A DNA stretch of 64,000 nucleotides from Hysterangium stoloniferum (Eukaryota > Basidiomycota > Agaricomycetes > Hysterangiales > Hysterangiaceae): positions 930,001 through 994,000 of the forward strand of contig WHVD01000005.1 in assembly GCA_015178975.1 (NCBI GenBank). The letters are read 5' to 3'. Under the pieces are notes generated by a model. That model made no database searches. It was not told the origin of the DNA and saw only the letters and a list, made by a program, of their open reading frames with translations. The position numbers and the translations under genes are program-made. Within the stretch, counting starts at the first letter, position 1; the number at the start of each line of letters is the position of its first letter. Of this stretch, positions 32,528 through 47,268 are shown piece after piece.

Positions 32528-34635
32528 ACGGATGATAAGGGATTGAATGCCAAATGATACCATGACAAATAATGTAAGTTATGTTTTTGGTTCGGGAAAT
32601 GGCCCTTTTTTCTTTCTTATAATCATACCATAAATGTACTTAACCCTTCATGTATTTGACGATGTATACGTGACTATGCACTATCGGGCGGTAATTACTA
32701 TGGCTCACACTTAAATTTCATACAGATGAACAGATTGCAACTATGATTATCTGACCGGGAGTGACAAAAGGTATGGTCTTAGTCTAGAAGACGATGGAGG
32801 TAGGTGTCGTTCTTTACATGGGTTGAGCCTGAGCAAATGAGTACATGGACTGACCCAGTCATGACGTCACGCGGTAATGACTCTGATTAATCATTTACCG
32901 ATGAAGCTGGTTGCCATACGCATTGTTCATTGAAACGCTCGAAAACAAAAATTTCGAGAATGAAATTGATCCAACATCGGGGAGCAGTCCTGATACCGGA
33001 AACCAAGATCATTAATAAGACCCAACCTCCTGGGGCTTGGTGTGAGCCGTCACTACTATCATGACCCCATACATCGAACAGACTGGCTGAAGCCACACCT
33101 GACATCGTGGCATATTTGAATTCTGCTCGGCCACGGCTCTTTTCATAGCGACATGCCGGCAAAACACGACGTCATTTTGCTACTTCGGGAATGTAGCTAA
33201 TCTTCAACACGGCACTAGTCGGCAAGCGTGACAGAGCGCTTTTTTTTCCGCCTCATTACAAACTGCATTTTGTGACCTAAAAACAGTCGTAAAATAATGT
33301 ACTAGACATCTTGTGTCAAGTTTGGTGTAAATTGAGCACAGAGTGAGCAAGATATTTGATGTGGACCGAAGCCGTCCGATGTCCCATTTGTGGGGTCATG
33401 GTAGTAGTTCACTACTCAAACCCACTTGAGGGTTATTTATTACAGCAATTTTTCCGGTGCTCTCTCATTTATGTCCATCCCATAGCGGCATGATACAATT
33501 GTTGCGAATTTGTTTTCAGATAATTTTGAGGAATGCGCACAGCCTACGCATGTGACCTAATTACGGTGGCGCTGTACGTGGATGAGAGAGAGGTCTCACT
33601 GCAGTGTAAGCTAAGGGACAGCAGAGGGCAACCGTATGCAAGGCGGAGGTAGTAGGTACGGCACTAGCATTGGAACTGCTGAAAAGGAGAAGTGATGGGC
33701 GTGCGGCCACAGTAGCCACCGGATAACCAGCAGAAAGCGGCACGGAGGACAAGCTACCAGAAGCACTGCGACGTCAGTGGCTACCAGGAAGTGTATCAGC
33801 GGCGAAGCGAGTCCAGCTGGAGGATCTAAAACAGCAGCACGCCATGAAGTTCTGAGAGCTCCCAGTCACAAGGTGTTGAGCAGGGATAGGCAGGACAGCA
33901 CCATCAGCCAACCAATGGAAGCTCGCAGACAAACTCGGCCGCAGTTCAACGGGTATGATCATACGGCTGCATATTGGACAGGTGCCTCTCCACAAGTACC
34001 GCTAGAAGACTGGGAAAACAGAAGTTCTCCTTCCAAACAAATATTATTGAATTCCGCATAAATAATGAATCTTCAAAACCGAGCCGAACCATTATAAATA
34101 GCTCGGCTCCCAGTAACTTGGCTTGGCTTCAAGCCATAACACTACTCACACAAAATTGACAAAAAATAAAGTGAAGTAAAAAAAAAAGACTTGGTCACGA
34201 GCCCATCAGTAAAATGGTATTAAACGCTGGGAGGAGGTACCCCTATTCTGGGATGCTCCACACGCTCCACAACGTCCAGGAGCTTCCTAGAATGGGGGGA
34301 TCTCCTCCGGGAGCCATCCGGAACAAATACCATTTTACTGATGCCTAACGCTGTGAGAACGAAAAACAACGGAAATGTACCTACAATTACTGCTACGCGG
34401 GGGTTCGAACTTAATTAATATTGTTCACAGAGGCCTAACCCCGATCTCAACAAATGATAATAAACCTGTACAGACCCACAGGTAAACTTTTGAGTCGAGG
34501 AAATGTCTCTTAAAAAAATCAACCAGCACTATGCACTTAAAAAAAGTAAATCAACGTAACAATGCTAAAGGAATCATTGAACTATTTACTTAAACCAACG
34601 TGTTTTCTAGAAAAGCCAATGCTACGCTTAACCAT
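32528..34635. other. Gene-poor stretch
   Basis: No conserved protein recognised. A minus-strand frame at 32887-33162 has a hydrophobic run (GGWVLLMILVSGI) but no supporting splice context. The notable structure is the foldback at 34204-34343. A/T runs at 33238-33248 and 34179-34188 and a small stem (GAGCCGA..CTCGGCTC, 34080-34110) are also present. Confidence 0.5.
34204..34343. repeat. 140-bp imperfect foldback (MITE-like or hairpin RNA)
   Basis: CATCAGTAAAATGGTATT at 34204-34221 is matched by its exact reverse complement ending at 34343. The inner arms also pair: GGAGGAG..CCCC..ATTCT..GGA..GCTC against GAGC..TCC..AGAAT..GGGG..CTCCTCC, leaving a loop of about 20 nt near 34260-34280. No obvious target duplication flanks it. 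It lies about 290 bp past the POM33 stop. Confidence 0.85.
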
Positions 34636-35781
34636 TCAAGCCCTCGGTGTCGGCGCTCTTCTTGCTGAAGATGGGGATTCCTGAGGTACAATGGTGTTTC
34701 CAGCCCATACGCCGATCATCTTCTTCACATAAAGCCATATTTGGTTCACCATAGGTGGAAACGAAGGGTTGGCCGCCTGTCTATCCAATACGCCATTCAC
34801 TTTTTTCAACGCGTCGCGAGTGAATGCCGAATGGTAGTAACGTTGTCTCAAAAAATGCGCATAGACAATGGGTATCAGGAACGAGTTTTGGAATGTGAGA
34901 GCCCCAATAACAACTCGTAAAAGGATTACGAATTCGGCTAGTGCGGTGAGGCGCATTGCACCGTCATAATTTGCTGGAGACAACGACCGTGAGAAAAATT
35001 CAAGGTCGCTAATAGGATGACGATAAACATACTTTTGACCCAATTGTGAATTGCCTTCCCAATTTGTGATTGGGGAGGAGCGCCAGCATTAGCACCAGGT
35101 GCAGGCGGCGGCGGCGGCAATACCATAGGGAGTACAGTTGTACGCACAAATGTGAGTGCATGAAAGAGAGAGAATACAGTGTATGGTAGGAGGGCAACTT
35201 GATGTCGAGTCAGGTTAGCCAATCTCAACGGCGGAAAAATGTGCGTACCAGGGATGGGCTTCGAGAACCACCAGAACATCGCTAACAGGAAGTATTGTGC
35301 ATTCTGAGCTTTCAGTTAGACCTGGGTAGCGAGTAAAGTTCTAAAGGTCCTACCTCATCCGTTAACGCCTTTTGGATAAAGGCTGAAGAAGTTGATGGCA
35401 CCTGGAAACAAATATAATTATGCAGTACAGCTCGAGGGAACTGGGCAACATACGCCTAAACCTTTGCTGAAGGCACATCAATAAGTCTAATCCTTTAAGC
35501 GGATTAGCTATTACTCACTAGCAAACGATTGCATAGCTGATCAAAGCCCCGAAGATGGCGGCTATGAGTACCATGGTGAGCTTTCATGGAGAGTGACATA
35601 AAATCACCAACTTTTGTAGGATGTTGTATACAATCCGCTTTTGAAAGTGACATATGCCCAGAAGTACCGCAGTGAGAAGGCAAGGAGCAAAATATGTCCA
35701 CTAGCCCACAAATAATGCTACGATACACCGATCAGCCTCTGTTTAGGCCTAGAACAGCAAACTCACTTGAATCGTAGCCAT
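34636..35781 (-). CDS. POM33: Pom33/TMEM33 family nuclear envelope/ER membrane protein
   Basis: Membrane protein that helps shape tubular ER and distribute nuclear pores. Begins MATIQ in a short first exon; later exons show a transmembrane segment (AQYFLLAMFWWFSKPIPG), then PPLRLANLTRHQVALLPYTV and FSLFHALTFVRTTVLPMVL, a Pro/Ala loop, HPISDLEFFSRSLSPANYDG, two more membrane stretches (LAEFVILLRVVIGALTFQNS, FLIPIVYAHFLRQRYYHSAF) and a C-terminal helix before SARRAPTPRA. These motifs, above all the FLRQRYY-SAFTRDA segment, fit Pom33/Tts1. Introns around 35020-35040 and 35280-35780. Divergent from MCM3 with 161 bp between starts. Confidence 0.88.
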
Positions 35782-35898
35782 GATGAAAGCAGAGAGTTAA
35801 GATGCACAAAGCGCGTGTCACTGAATTACGTAGGTCAAAGAGGTGCCAAAACGTGGGAATATCGGACCAAACGCGCTAATTATCACGAAAGGACCGTA

Positions 35899-35904
35899 AC
35901 GCGT
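35899..35904. promoter_or_regulatory. MCB-type element (ACGCGT) upstream of MCM3
   Basis: ACGCGT lies 39 bp before the MCM3 ATG, and AACGCGC (35870-35876) and AGCGCGT (35810-35816) lie further up in the POM33/MCM3 divergent promoter. In fungi ACGCGT binds the MBF factor, which drives G1/S genes including MCM genes. Function here is inferred. Confidence 0.55.
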
Positions 35905-35942
35905 CGTTTGAGCATCTTGGTTACTCTTTCATTCTCTCCACC

Positions 35943-38723
<2,781 letters not shown>

Positions 38724-38851
38724 CGGATCAGCCTTTGTTTTCTCTCACTATGTATCGATGTCGACTAGTATGTGGAGTAAATGTATAAATGATAACAACA
38801 CATCCGAAATAACCAGAATATCCGAGTAAGGGATATAGAAACACGAGCTAT

Positions 38852-40776
38852 TCAACTGCTCCACTGAACACCATCCCGCCTTGGTCTCTGCTTTCGATAG
38901 ATTTCTTTACCGACCTTTTTCCCTCCTATCTGATCCTTTCGTCTATTTTTCGTCTGCGATCGAAAAACGACTTCTTCAGTATCCTTTGTGCCAGTTGCAC
39001 TTTCCTCGACAGGCCCACCGCCAGCATCGTCATCACCGACATCATCTCGTTTCCTTTTAACACCAGATTTCCCCGTTCCACCGGTGCCTCCCCCTACAGT
39101 AATATTTACCCTCGGGGGCACTGAGAAACCAAAGGCACGGCCAACTTTTGCCAGATCCAACTTGTTGACGTCAAATATTTTTTTCAGCGAATACGAAGCA
39201 TAAGCTTGAAGATATGACCTATATCCGTCTTTCGCCGATTGATGTAGGAAGAAATTCTTTTGTAATAATTTTTCCAACTGAAGATATACGGGTAAATAAT
39301 CTAAATGTGAAGCAAATTGAGCGTCCAAACACACCTGCGATTGAACATTCGCTATACGTTCGGCGGGGAAGCTGAATTCGTTTAGGGGAACTTTGGCCTC
39401 TTTCAAGTAGCGCAAAAATCCGAGTTCACTCTCCAGTAGGAACAGCAAACTCTTTCCCACTTTTCCGGCGCGTGCTGTCCGTCCAACACGATGAATATAA
39501 TCTCGCGGATCATCTGGCGGATCAAACTGGACAATCCAATCCACCTTTGGGATGTCCAAGCCTCTGGCAGCCACATCTGTACATAACAACGTGCCTGATG
39601 GAGCGTTGCAAAATTCAAAAAACGTGTTGGTACGTTTTTGTTGCTTTTGTTTTCCCTTTGAAAAGTCTGGACATCAGCAACCCTCTGATAATTAGGCCAA
39701 GGTAAAAAATCCTACGTGGAGATCCAATACTGGGACGTCAATGTAATTTAACAGCTCAGCGTGGTATTTTACGGAATTGCAACTTGAGAAGAAAACGACT
39801 ATTTTTTTTTTCATGTTCTTTTTGAGGAAAGTGAATAGGAGCAGGAAACGACGGTCTGAAGGGCACACAACGTATCCTTGTGATAACGTGGCCACCGTGC
39901 TCGTCGATTGTTCTGAATCAACGTCAATGTACATTGGCCCTGGACGGAGAGATATTCGTGCCAAGTCTGTTACTTTGTTTGTTTGCGTGGCGGAGAAGAG
40001 CATGGATTGTCGGTCTTCTACAGAATATTGTTTGTCAGTTTACAACCATGACATTTGACGTTGCCGTACCTTTCGGAAGCAAACCAATAATCTTTTTCAT
40101 TTCCTCCTCGAATCCCACTTCAAGAATCCGATCTGCCTCGTCAATGACAAGGGCTTTTAGGTTACGGAAGACAAAACCTTTAGTATTCTGTGAAAAAATT
40201 AAGTTCCGACGTCATAAAAAACAAGTTCATATGAACGAACTTCCAGATGATCCCACAATCTTCCAGGGGTCGCCACCAGCAGGTTAACACCTTTAACCAG
40301 CTTGTCAACCTCTGCTTTTCGGTTAGCACCACCCATAACAATTCCAAACGTCTGAGAGTGGTGAGCCATGAGCTCCTTGGCGACACCAAATATTTGCAAC
40401 GCCAGTTCGCGAGTGGGAGATACGATAATAATACCAGTGCCTATGCAGTGCGATCAGATATGACAGGTCAAATCCAAGGAAAACCAAAGCCCCTACCATT
40501 CCGAGGTTTAAATTTTAATCGGCATAAAAGCTCTATACTTGGAATAAGAAATGCCAACGTCTTTCCTGATCCTGTACGGGCAGCTCCGAGGACATCCTTT
40601 CCCGCTAGCAGCGGTGGTATGGCCCGAGCCTGGACTGGTGTCATTTTGGTAAAGCCCATCTCGGACAGCGCTCTTGTAGTATTTTCTGATAGTTGGAGGT
40701 CAGAGAATGGCTTTGCTGAGGGATCATTGTTTTCACTGGGAACTGGGACAGGAGCAGCAGATTCGTCAGTGGCCAT
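38852..40776 (-). CDS. HAS1: DEAD-box RNA helicase Has1
   Basis: Nucleolar ATP-dependent RNA helicase used in 40S and 60S assembly. Start ATG of [14 protein letters not shown]. Motifs in order: Q motif [19 protein letters not shown] with PVQARAIP, motif [10 protein letters not shown], Ia [10 protein letters not shown], Ib TPGR, motif II DEAD ([11 protein letters not shown]), motif III SAT ([11 protein letters not shown]), [40 protein letters not shown]. The C-terminal part [18 protein letters not shown] and [20 protein letters not shown] then [19 protein letters not shown] is specific for Has1, followed by a Gly- and Lys-rich tail. Six or so introns. Divergent from PTH2 copy 2 with 113 bp between starts. 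Confidence 0.94.
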
Positions 40777-40889
40777 TTTGCAAGTAGTGACAAAGTGACA
40801 CAATTAGAATTGCACTGTGACGCTTGAATTTTTCCTAGTTTGGAAGCTTTATCCGAGTCTGAAGGCAGCCCAGGGTTTTTTGGCATATC

Positions 40890-41824
40890 ATGTCTCAGTC
40901 CATCGCACAAGGTGAACAACTCGCAATATCCTATTTAGACTATGGAAATAATGCGAAAGTCTTAAGTGATGACTCTTACAGTGCTCGGACTAACATCTTT
41001 GGCGATCGGAATTCGTTATGGACGGATGTCAGCTGCGTCCACTGTGACTTCACGCAAACTTTCAACGGCTCCGGGACGGGAAGATGAGAGCTCTGACGAT
41101 GAATATAATGATGTGGGTGTTGATCTAGGCGCAGTGAAAGCAGGGACATTAGAGCAATGTAAATTAGTATGTTCCTCCATTTTTGAAGCTCGCCCAATAA
41201 TCATGCTGCCAGGTATTATGTGTTCGCACTGATCTTAAGATGACACCCGGTAAAATTGCTGCACAGTGAGTATGTCCCATTGTGCTTTACGATAAACCCA
41301 ATGAGAATTGTTATTTAGATGTGGGTACGTCCAAGGCATCCGTCTAAACTTAATTCATTCCGTAAATTCTGAGCGACTTGGTAGTCACGCAACACTAGCA
41401 TGCTACAAGGCGCTCTCCAGAGCTAACCCATCTGTGAGTTACAATACAGGTCGTTAAGAAGGCTGTACTCAATGTTTTATAGTTAGTTCGGCATTGGGAA
41501 ATAACGGGGTGAGTGGTAATCCTTTTTTTGCAATTACTATCTTTACCTTGCCCGTATCAGACAAGCGAAGGTGGCTCTCAAATGTCCCTCTGAAGAAGAG
41601 CTATTGCTGCTACAAGCGAAAGCTCAAAGTCTCAATCTTTGTGCTAGAACAATTATGGACGCGTCAGTGGACGTCTGTGTGCACATGCTGTAATGCTAAC
41701 ACATAATATTCTTTTACCCAGTGGCCGCACCGAAGTTGATGCTGGGACAATAACTGTATTAGGCATTGGACCCGCGCCCGTTGACCTTATAAATCAAGTC
41801 ACAGGGAAATTGCGACTTTTATGA
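40890..41824 (+). CDS. PTH2: Peptidyl-tRNA hydrolase 2, copy 2, with a 6-nt microexon
   Basis: Second Pth2 gene on the same strand as the first, 15.5 kb away. Begins MSQSIAQ, splices at 40912-40981 to VLGLTSLAIGIRYGRMS (short hydrophobic anchor), an acidic linker, then LCVRTDLKMTPGKIAAQ. The next residues CG are coded by a six-base exon, ATGTGG at 41319-41324, between introns 41266-41318 and 41325-41384; then HATLACYKALSRANPS, RHWEITGQAKVALKCPSEEE, LLLLQAKAQSLNLCARTIMD, GRTEVDAGTITVLGIGPAP and LINQVTGKLRLL at the stop. Only this microexon restores the invariant AAQC(G/S)HATL. All catalytic residues present. Sequence is clearly diverged from copy 1, so the duplication is old. Confidence 0.88.
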
Positions 41825-43691
41825 ACACCATTGGTGTCAAACGCCAGTGACCAGCCACTGTGAGCAGTTTCTAAATCTATCCTAATGCCATCCAGTCAAG
41901 TCAATCTACTTTTTTATGACTCTGCAAATATCAGGTATCACTCGATCTCTGTCACGTTGAAGATTGTCGGGCTGGAACTGGCATGAGATATGTCGCTTAT
42001 TCGCACCGACATGTATAGCTCTCCATGCATGAAATAGTTTTTATGTACGCAAGATTCCAGCTATCGGACATTAAGTATGGCGTAGATGAAATTGATGCCG
42101 ACCTTTGGAACATTGACCCAAATGCCCACATGGATTGTCCGAAAGGACAGATACGTGGCTCTAGTTTTAGACGCATGTAAGTCTACCTTCTTCAAATTCA
42201 GCAAATCCCAGGCAAAGCAAGGCTAGTTCTGACACAACGAATCGGCAGTGGGAACAGTGATATATATTAGTACCACTCACGCGACAATGGCCGCGACACC
42301 TCCACGTTCGAACTGCACACTATTGAGAATTCAGAATAAATACTGCTATCGTGTTTTGCCAACTCCGCCACAGAATATTAAGGTATAAATATCAACGTGT
42401 GTTTCCCCAATTAATATGAGCCCAAGCATTTCCCTTCTCTCCACATATTCCAGGCCTAAAAATGGCCGAAAGATTCCATCTGTCGGATTCGGCAAGAACC
42501 TAAATTGTGAACAAACTTTGAGGCATAGTAGATACTACGGTGTTGATCGTGGGGTCGGAGAAGCCATTCCAGAGTCGTGAATTTCTCCTGAGGAGACTTG
42601 AATTACCACCAAGTTCTGACCTGGTATTATCCATCTGGATACATTGTGAAGGATCTTGATTAGACAAGTGAATTGTTGACCTGTGCCTGTAAAGGTTGCT
42701 AATCTTTAGATGTTGCAATAATGTAGTTGTATTTTCAGCGGGCCCATCGCGTTCGAGAATAGTGCGATCGGGCCAGGTGTTTTTATAACCTAATGTGATC
42801 TCCCGTCAAAATTTCAGATGACCGGCGTAATTCAGTAAACCAGAGGTGGAACTTGGTGTGTAAAAGGGACAAACAAGTACCCCGGCGAAGCTTGATGTGG
42901 TGGCCGCCTGTCGAACGATTGGCCATTGTAGGTGTGAGCAATCCAAAGCGATAGGGGTATATAACTTCTTGATGAATAGCTAGACAAGCTGTGCCACACG
43001 TTCGTATTCAGGACACACGGGATTGTTGAACGATTACCATCAACATGGTTTCCTACTTTTGGTATACCCTGCCTTTCACGACAGAGTGGGACGGGAGAAA
43101 CATCTGTCCACAATCCAGTTGCGAAATCTATTGGAAGAAAAGGAGGGTTAAATGTAGGAGCTTTGCTCACAAGCCGGCTCTCCAGCATGACATCAATTAC
43201 TTGGCAAGAGTAGTGGCGGGTTGGGGGTGGCTTTCTTCGAGTCAAAGGGCTCAGCAAAAAGGATGAGGAAGCTTTAGAATTTCCGCAAGCATTAAACTAT
43301 AACTTCTCCATGGTGTTAGCTAAGAACCTCCAACTCAACGAGTGACGAATTATAATGAGTGAGCGTAGACCACAGTAGCTGCCAGACGGTTAAGTTTATT
43401 GCCAAGAATAAATAAAGCATTTTCTAGCCATGCATTCTGAAATTCTTATCTATGTCATACCGGTTAAAAAATACAATGCGTCACGTTCAGCTGCAAACAC
43501 AATATCCGGGGTGATGTCGATGGCCATCCAACAGAGAGAGCTTTACAGCAGAAAGCACTGCTTCCCAGAATATCTAAGCCAGTGCACTCAAATCTGATAT
43601 GTAATGGTAATATACGTGGACGTCACGAAGCGGAGTTCAGGTGCACTGAAGTTGAACTCAGCTTGAAACTAGGGCGTTCCCCACAATACCT
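41825..43691. other. Stretch without an assigned gene; one candidate exon
   Basis: A candidate plus-strand exon lies at 42061-42176, between CAG and GTAAGT, reading SDIKYGVDEIDADLWNIDP then NAHMDCPKGQIRGSSFRRM. I do not recognise it and cannot link it to other exons with confidence. A minus-strand frame at 42832-43257 (141 codons) shows no family features. Nothing else is seen. Confidence 0.35.
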
Positions 43692-44249
43692 ATGAGTCGG
43701 TTTGTATCATCATTTGAGTACGAGAACTTCAATGTGTTTCTAACTTATGCGATAGTCTATCTGCTCCTTCTGGCCTCTCAAACCGGTATGGCGCATACTC
43801 TGACATGAGCCGTCCAACACCACCTGCATCTGGACGATCCTCCCCTTACATGAGCCACCGTTCAGCAGAAGATCTGGAAAGTCAGAACGATGACCAAATT
43901 GAAGGGTTGCGGGCAAAGGTGCAGATGCTGAAAAATGCAAGTCAAGATTACTGCGTACAAATCTTTCAATATGCTAATTTGTATTCCAGGTCACAATAGG
44001 GATCGGGAATGAAGTAAAAGAATCTACGATCCAATTAAGTCAGATGGTATGTTCTCTTGTGTTGTACTAAGAACTGCTAATTAAATAGTCCAGAACGACG
44101 CTTTCGCCGAGACTGGAGGAATTTTATCAGGGACATTTCGACGAATGAACAACATGGCAACACGGCAAGGTTGTCGGTTTTTGTGGTACATTGTTTTCCT
44201 GGTCATTGTGTTCTGGTTCTTCATTGTCGTGTGGTGGTTCCGAAGATGA
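43692..44249 (+). CDS. BET1: Bet1-type SNARE
   Basis: Vesicle SNARE for ER-to-Golgi transport, tail-anchored. A tiny first exon ATGAGTCG (43692-43699) splices to LSAPSGLSNRYGAYSDMSRP, a Ser/Pro-rich head, then the SNARE helix: SAEDLESQNDDQIEGLRAKV, MLKN, VTIGIGNEVKESTIQLSQM, NDAFAETGGILSGTFRRMNN, with introns between these. It ends with a hydrophobic anchor (FLWYIVFLVIVFWFFIVVWW) and FRR before the stop. The zero-layer Gln falls in the expected middle of the helix. Length, about 130 residues, fits the family. Convergent with ULP1, 127 bp between stops. Confidence 0.88.
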
Positions 44250-44376
44250 CACCCGGAAACGCATAGTGGGAAAGCGAATATGGCCGGAAGTGCCGTGAAG
44301 TTAACCAAGCAGCAACAACAACAACATAATATTATGGGGAGGTTCAGAGTAATCCACAGCGGTGGAGGAGCCTTTG

Positions 44377-46770
44377 TCAGCCATCAGAATCCTCCCACAT
44401 CTTTCCTTTACCAATCTCCCATGTCATGCGGTTACGGATATATACCATATCGGACTGGTCAAAAGCGAATTCCTCCACACCCCTGGACAGGGACTCCATG
44501 AACTGGCACGTAAACACGCCACAATCGTATCCATTTTCTTGCTTGGGTATATCCTGCAAAAACCCATAAAAATATTAGGGAACGCCTCGGACACCTGCAA
44601 ATGTGCCTACTTCATCGAAGTGATCAACCCAATCCGTGAAGTCAAATGGCTTCATTTTCTTGTCCCTATGTTCTAGATCCAAGTAGTTGCGTAAGGTCTG
44701 TAAATGTGTCAGGTGGGCATATATGCTGATGGGTTCAGAGACATACTTTATATACCTCAGGACGATAGTGTCCCATACTATCGTATGCCTCTATTCGTTT
44801 CTTTCGAAAATTAATTGCTGAAAGTGTCCAGTGAACATTGCCATGATTGACAGGGATGAATACGTAATCTTTCGAGAAGATATCGACCTAAGGGAGTGAG
44901 AACTAGGAAATTTCATGGCATGTATAGACATACCTTCTTAGTCCATCTATTCAAGCGGAATACGTCATACTTGGGGACTTTTGGATACAAATATGTATTA
45001 AAGTAATGTATATTGAGAAATTCAGGTGCCTTTCCCTTTCTTTTCTTCGCAGCTCCGTTGACAAGAATCTTTTTATTTGCCATGTATTTCTCGGCTCGAT
45101 CTAAAAGAATAGCACCGTAAATATTGATGACTTCATCATTGAGCCATTGATCCGGCCCTTGTGGATTCAACCGTGCCATGTCAATATCTTTGATAGCCTC
45201 TCGTCCGAATGTGGCCGCGACACCGCACTTTGCACGCATTAGTTCGATGTCCTGCACAATGTGCGGGGGTAGCTTGGTGGGAAGCTATAACATGGATGAG
45301 TATCAATGTCATGTGCCAGCACAATACCTACTCTAGTAGCCTCGCGAATCCTTCGGTCAATTTCTCGGTCCCTTTCACGCTCAGATATACGAAGTGTCTC
45401 AAATGAAAGAACCGGTGGCCGTGGCCTATGAATTATCCTTTAGATTGTTGTTAACAATGATCATACGTCGCTTACTCATTGAGTGATTGATGCGCTATCT
45501 GGAGTGTTCGTTCTAGATTGAATGAACCTCTCGGCTATAGGATAGAATATAGAAATTAGGGAAAAAGTAGCTAAAGAAACAATACTAACGTTTGCTAATG
45601 GTTTTGACCTGAAGTCACTCGGTAGAGACTTTCTGAGGTCAGGTAATGATGGGGAAGCTAACATAAAATATCAGAAAGTGCTTAAGAGTTCTCTCCGACG
45701 ACCTACATGCTATTTGGAATTTTCCAGACGATTCATCAAGAACCATTTGTTGATAGCTCTGCAAACCTGGAGAAAAGCTAGTATGAGATACGTCACACCA
45801 TAGACCAAGAAGCGTACCTGCAAACGCATCTAAATCGGATTGATAGTTTTCTGAAGATGTTTATGTAAACGGATACATTAATTTCACGGAAGGATAACCA
45901 TACCAGAACGCTTCTTCAATTGCCATTGCGTGGTCAATTGCTCCCTCTGCTGTAATAGAAGGTCTGTTTTGACACGGAAAAGTTTCCTCTCCATATTCAT
46001 ATCCTCAGTTAAACCTTTAAAATTCGTTGACCAATTTGAAGGGAAAAGAATGTTCGATCACATACTCAATCGTCGTGTTCGCAATCTCTCCATCTCTCGT
46101 TTGTCATGCTCTATTACCTTCCGCGTATGCTGCAGCAATGAGATCATTTTCAGTGGCAGCGAATCCATGATACGGCAAGACGCACTTGAGTCTTATGTAT
46201 ATGATTGTATTTTGGGTATTTTAGTCTTGGCTGGTCTTGACCGAAGGGCGATGCTGCAGTAACCCCATCTAACTTGGGGCTGCCAGCCTGTAAAGTAGAC
46301 ACAACCGACCGAGGCGGCGGTGGAAGGGATTTATTGAGAGTCGGCGTATACATAGGCGCCGGTGAATCTGGGGGTGTATAATTCCACTGTGGTATTGGCG
46401 GTCGCGTCGGAAAGGATGAGGATGGATGAGAGGGAGGTGACGGCGGAAGCGGTACGCTAGCCTCAGGTATAGCTTCAACATCATCTATTGGAACTACAGG
46501 ACCTGTATGCCACCGCGTCACATGAGTGAGCGGCAAACCATCTTGGAACGCACTAGCAAATGGCCATCCATTCCACAAAGCTCGCAACGTATCCCTGGAA
46601 AGTGATCTCCAGCGATTGAGAAGTGATTGGCCTTCTGGTGCGTCATCCACGAGAAGTCCCTGTGCGTTCCTGCGCGATGGAAGGGTCTGTGTATACATAG
46701 GCCGTTTATGAAGGTGGTTGACGGTGGTCGGCAGCTGCGCTTGAGTTGCTGTACGCTTTCGTGGGTGCAT
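44377..46770 (-). CDS. ULP1: SUMO protease Ulp1
   Basis: Cysteine protease (C48) that matures and removes SUMO. N-terminal exon begins MHPRKRTATQAQLP and is Pro/Ser-rich; a run of short middle exons (45250-46150) is only partly placed. The catalytic domain starts with REAIKDIDMARLNPQGPDQW then LNDEVINIYGAILLDRAE, followed by LNIHYFNTYLYPKV, KKVDIFSKDYVFIPVNHGNV with HWTL (catalytic His), IEAYDSMG (Asp), and in the last exon DIPKQENGYDCGVFTCQFM (oxyanion Gln and catalytic Cys). The triad His-Asp-Cys and the NHGNVHWTL motif place it in the Ulp1/SENP1 group. No lesion seen. Confidence 0.92.
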
Positions 46771-47268
46771 TGCCTGAGAAAACAGTAGAATACTCTTTAT
46801 GTTTGAGTATATGTGTTGTGTACTAGCCCAACGCTAAGAGGAATCTAAAGGAGATTGCAGGAAGCCGTAGGCTGTGGCGGGCGGAAACAGTCACAGAAGC
46901 CGCAAGCCTTACTAAGCAATTTCGGAGTTCGAAGGACCGTCCCATTGGTGCATTTAAAAACCAGACATTACCAAGAATAAGCATCGCTCAGAACCAGGAG
47001 AGAGGGAGACATGTGCATTTAATACTAGATGGGTGAAGGCAAATACATAATAAGGGGTGTAAGAGAGTGTATCAATTCTAGAGTTAAAGGACAGTAGTCA
47101 TGCCAGTAACGAATGTCCGAGTATTTATGATAGGAACGCTAGTATGGGAAGACAGGCTTCAAAGGTTATTTTGAGTGGTTGGTACAGTGGACTGGCTCGA
47201 TATCGTAAGGTATGACAGTGCGATGAGAAGAACATACAACGGAAAAGCTGAACATTTTAAACAAAGGA
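46771..47268. other. Intergenic, nothing recognised
   Basis: About 500 bp between the ULP1 start and the stop of the UPF0658 gene. No coding, RNA or repeat feature is seen. Confidence 0.6.
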
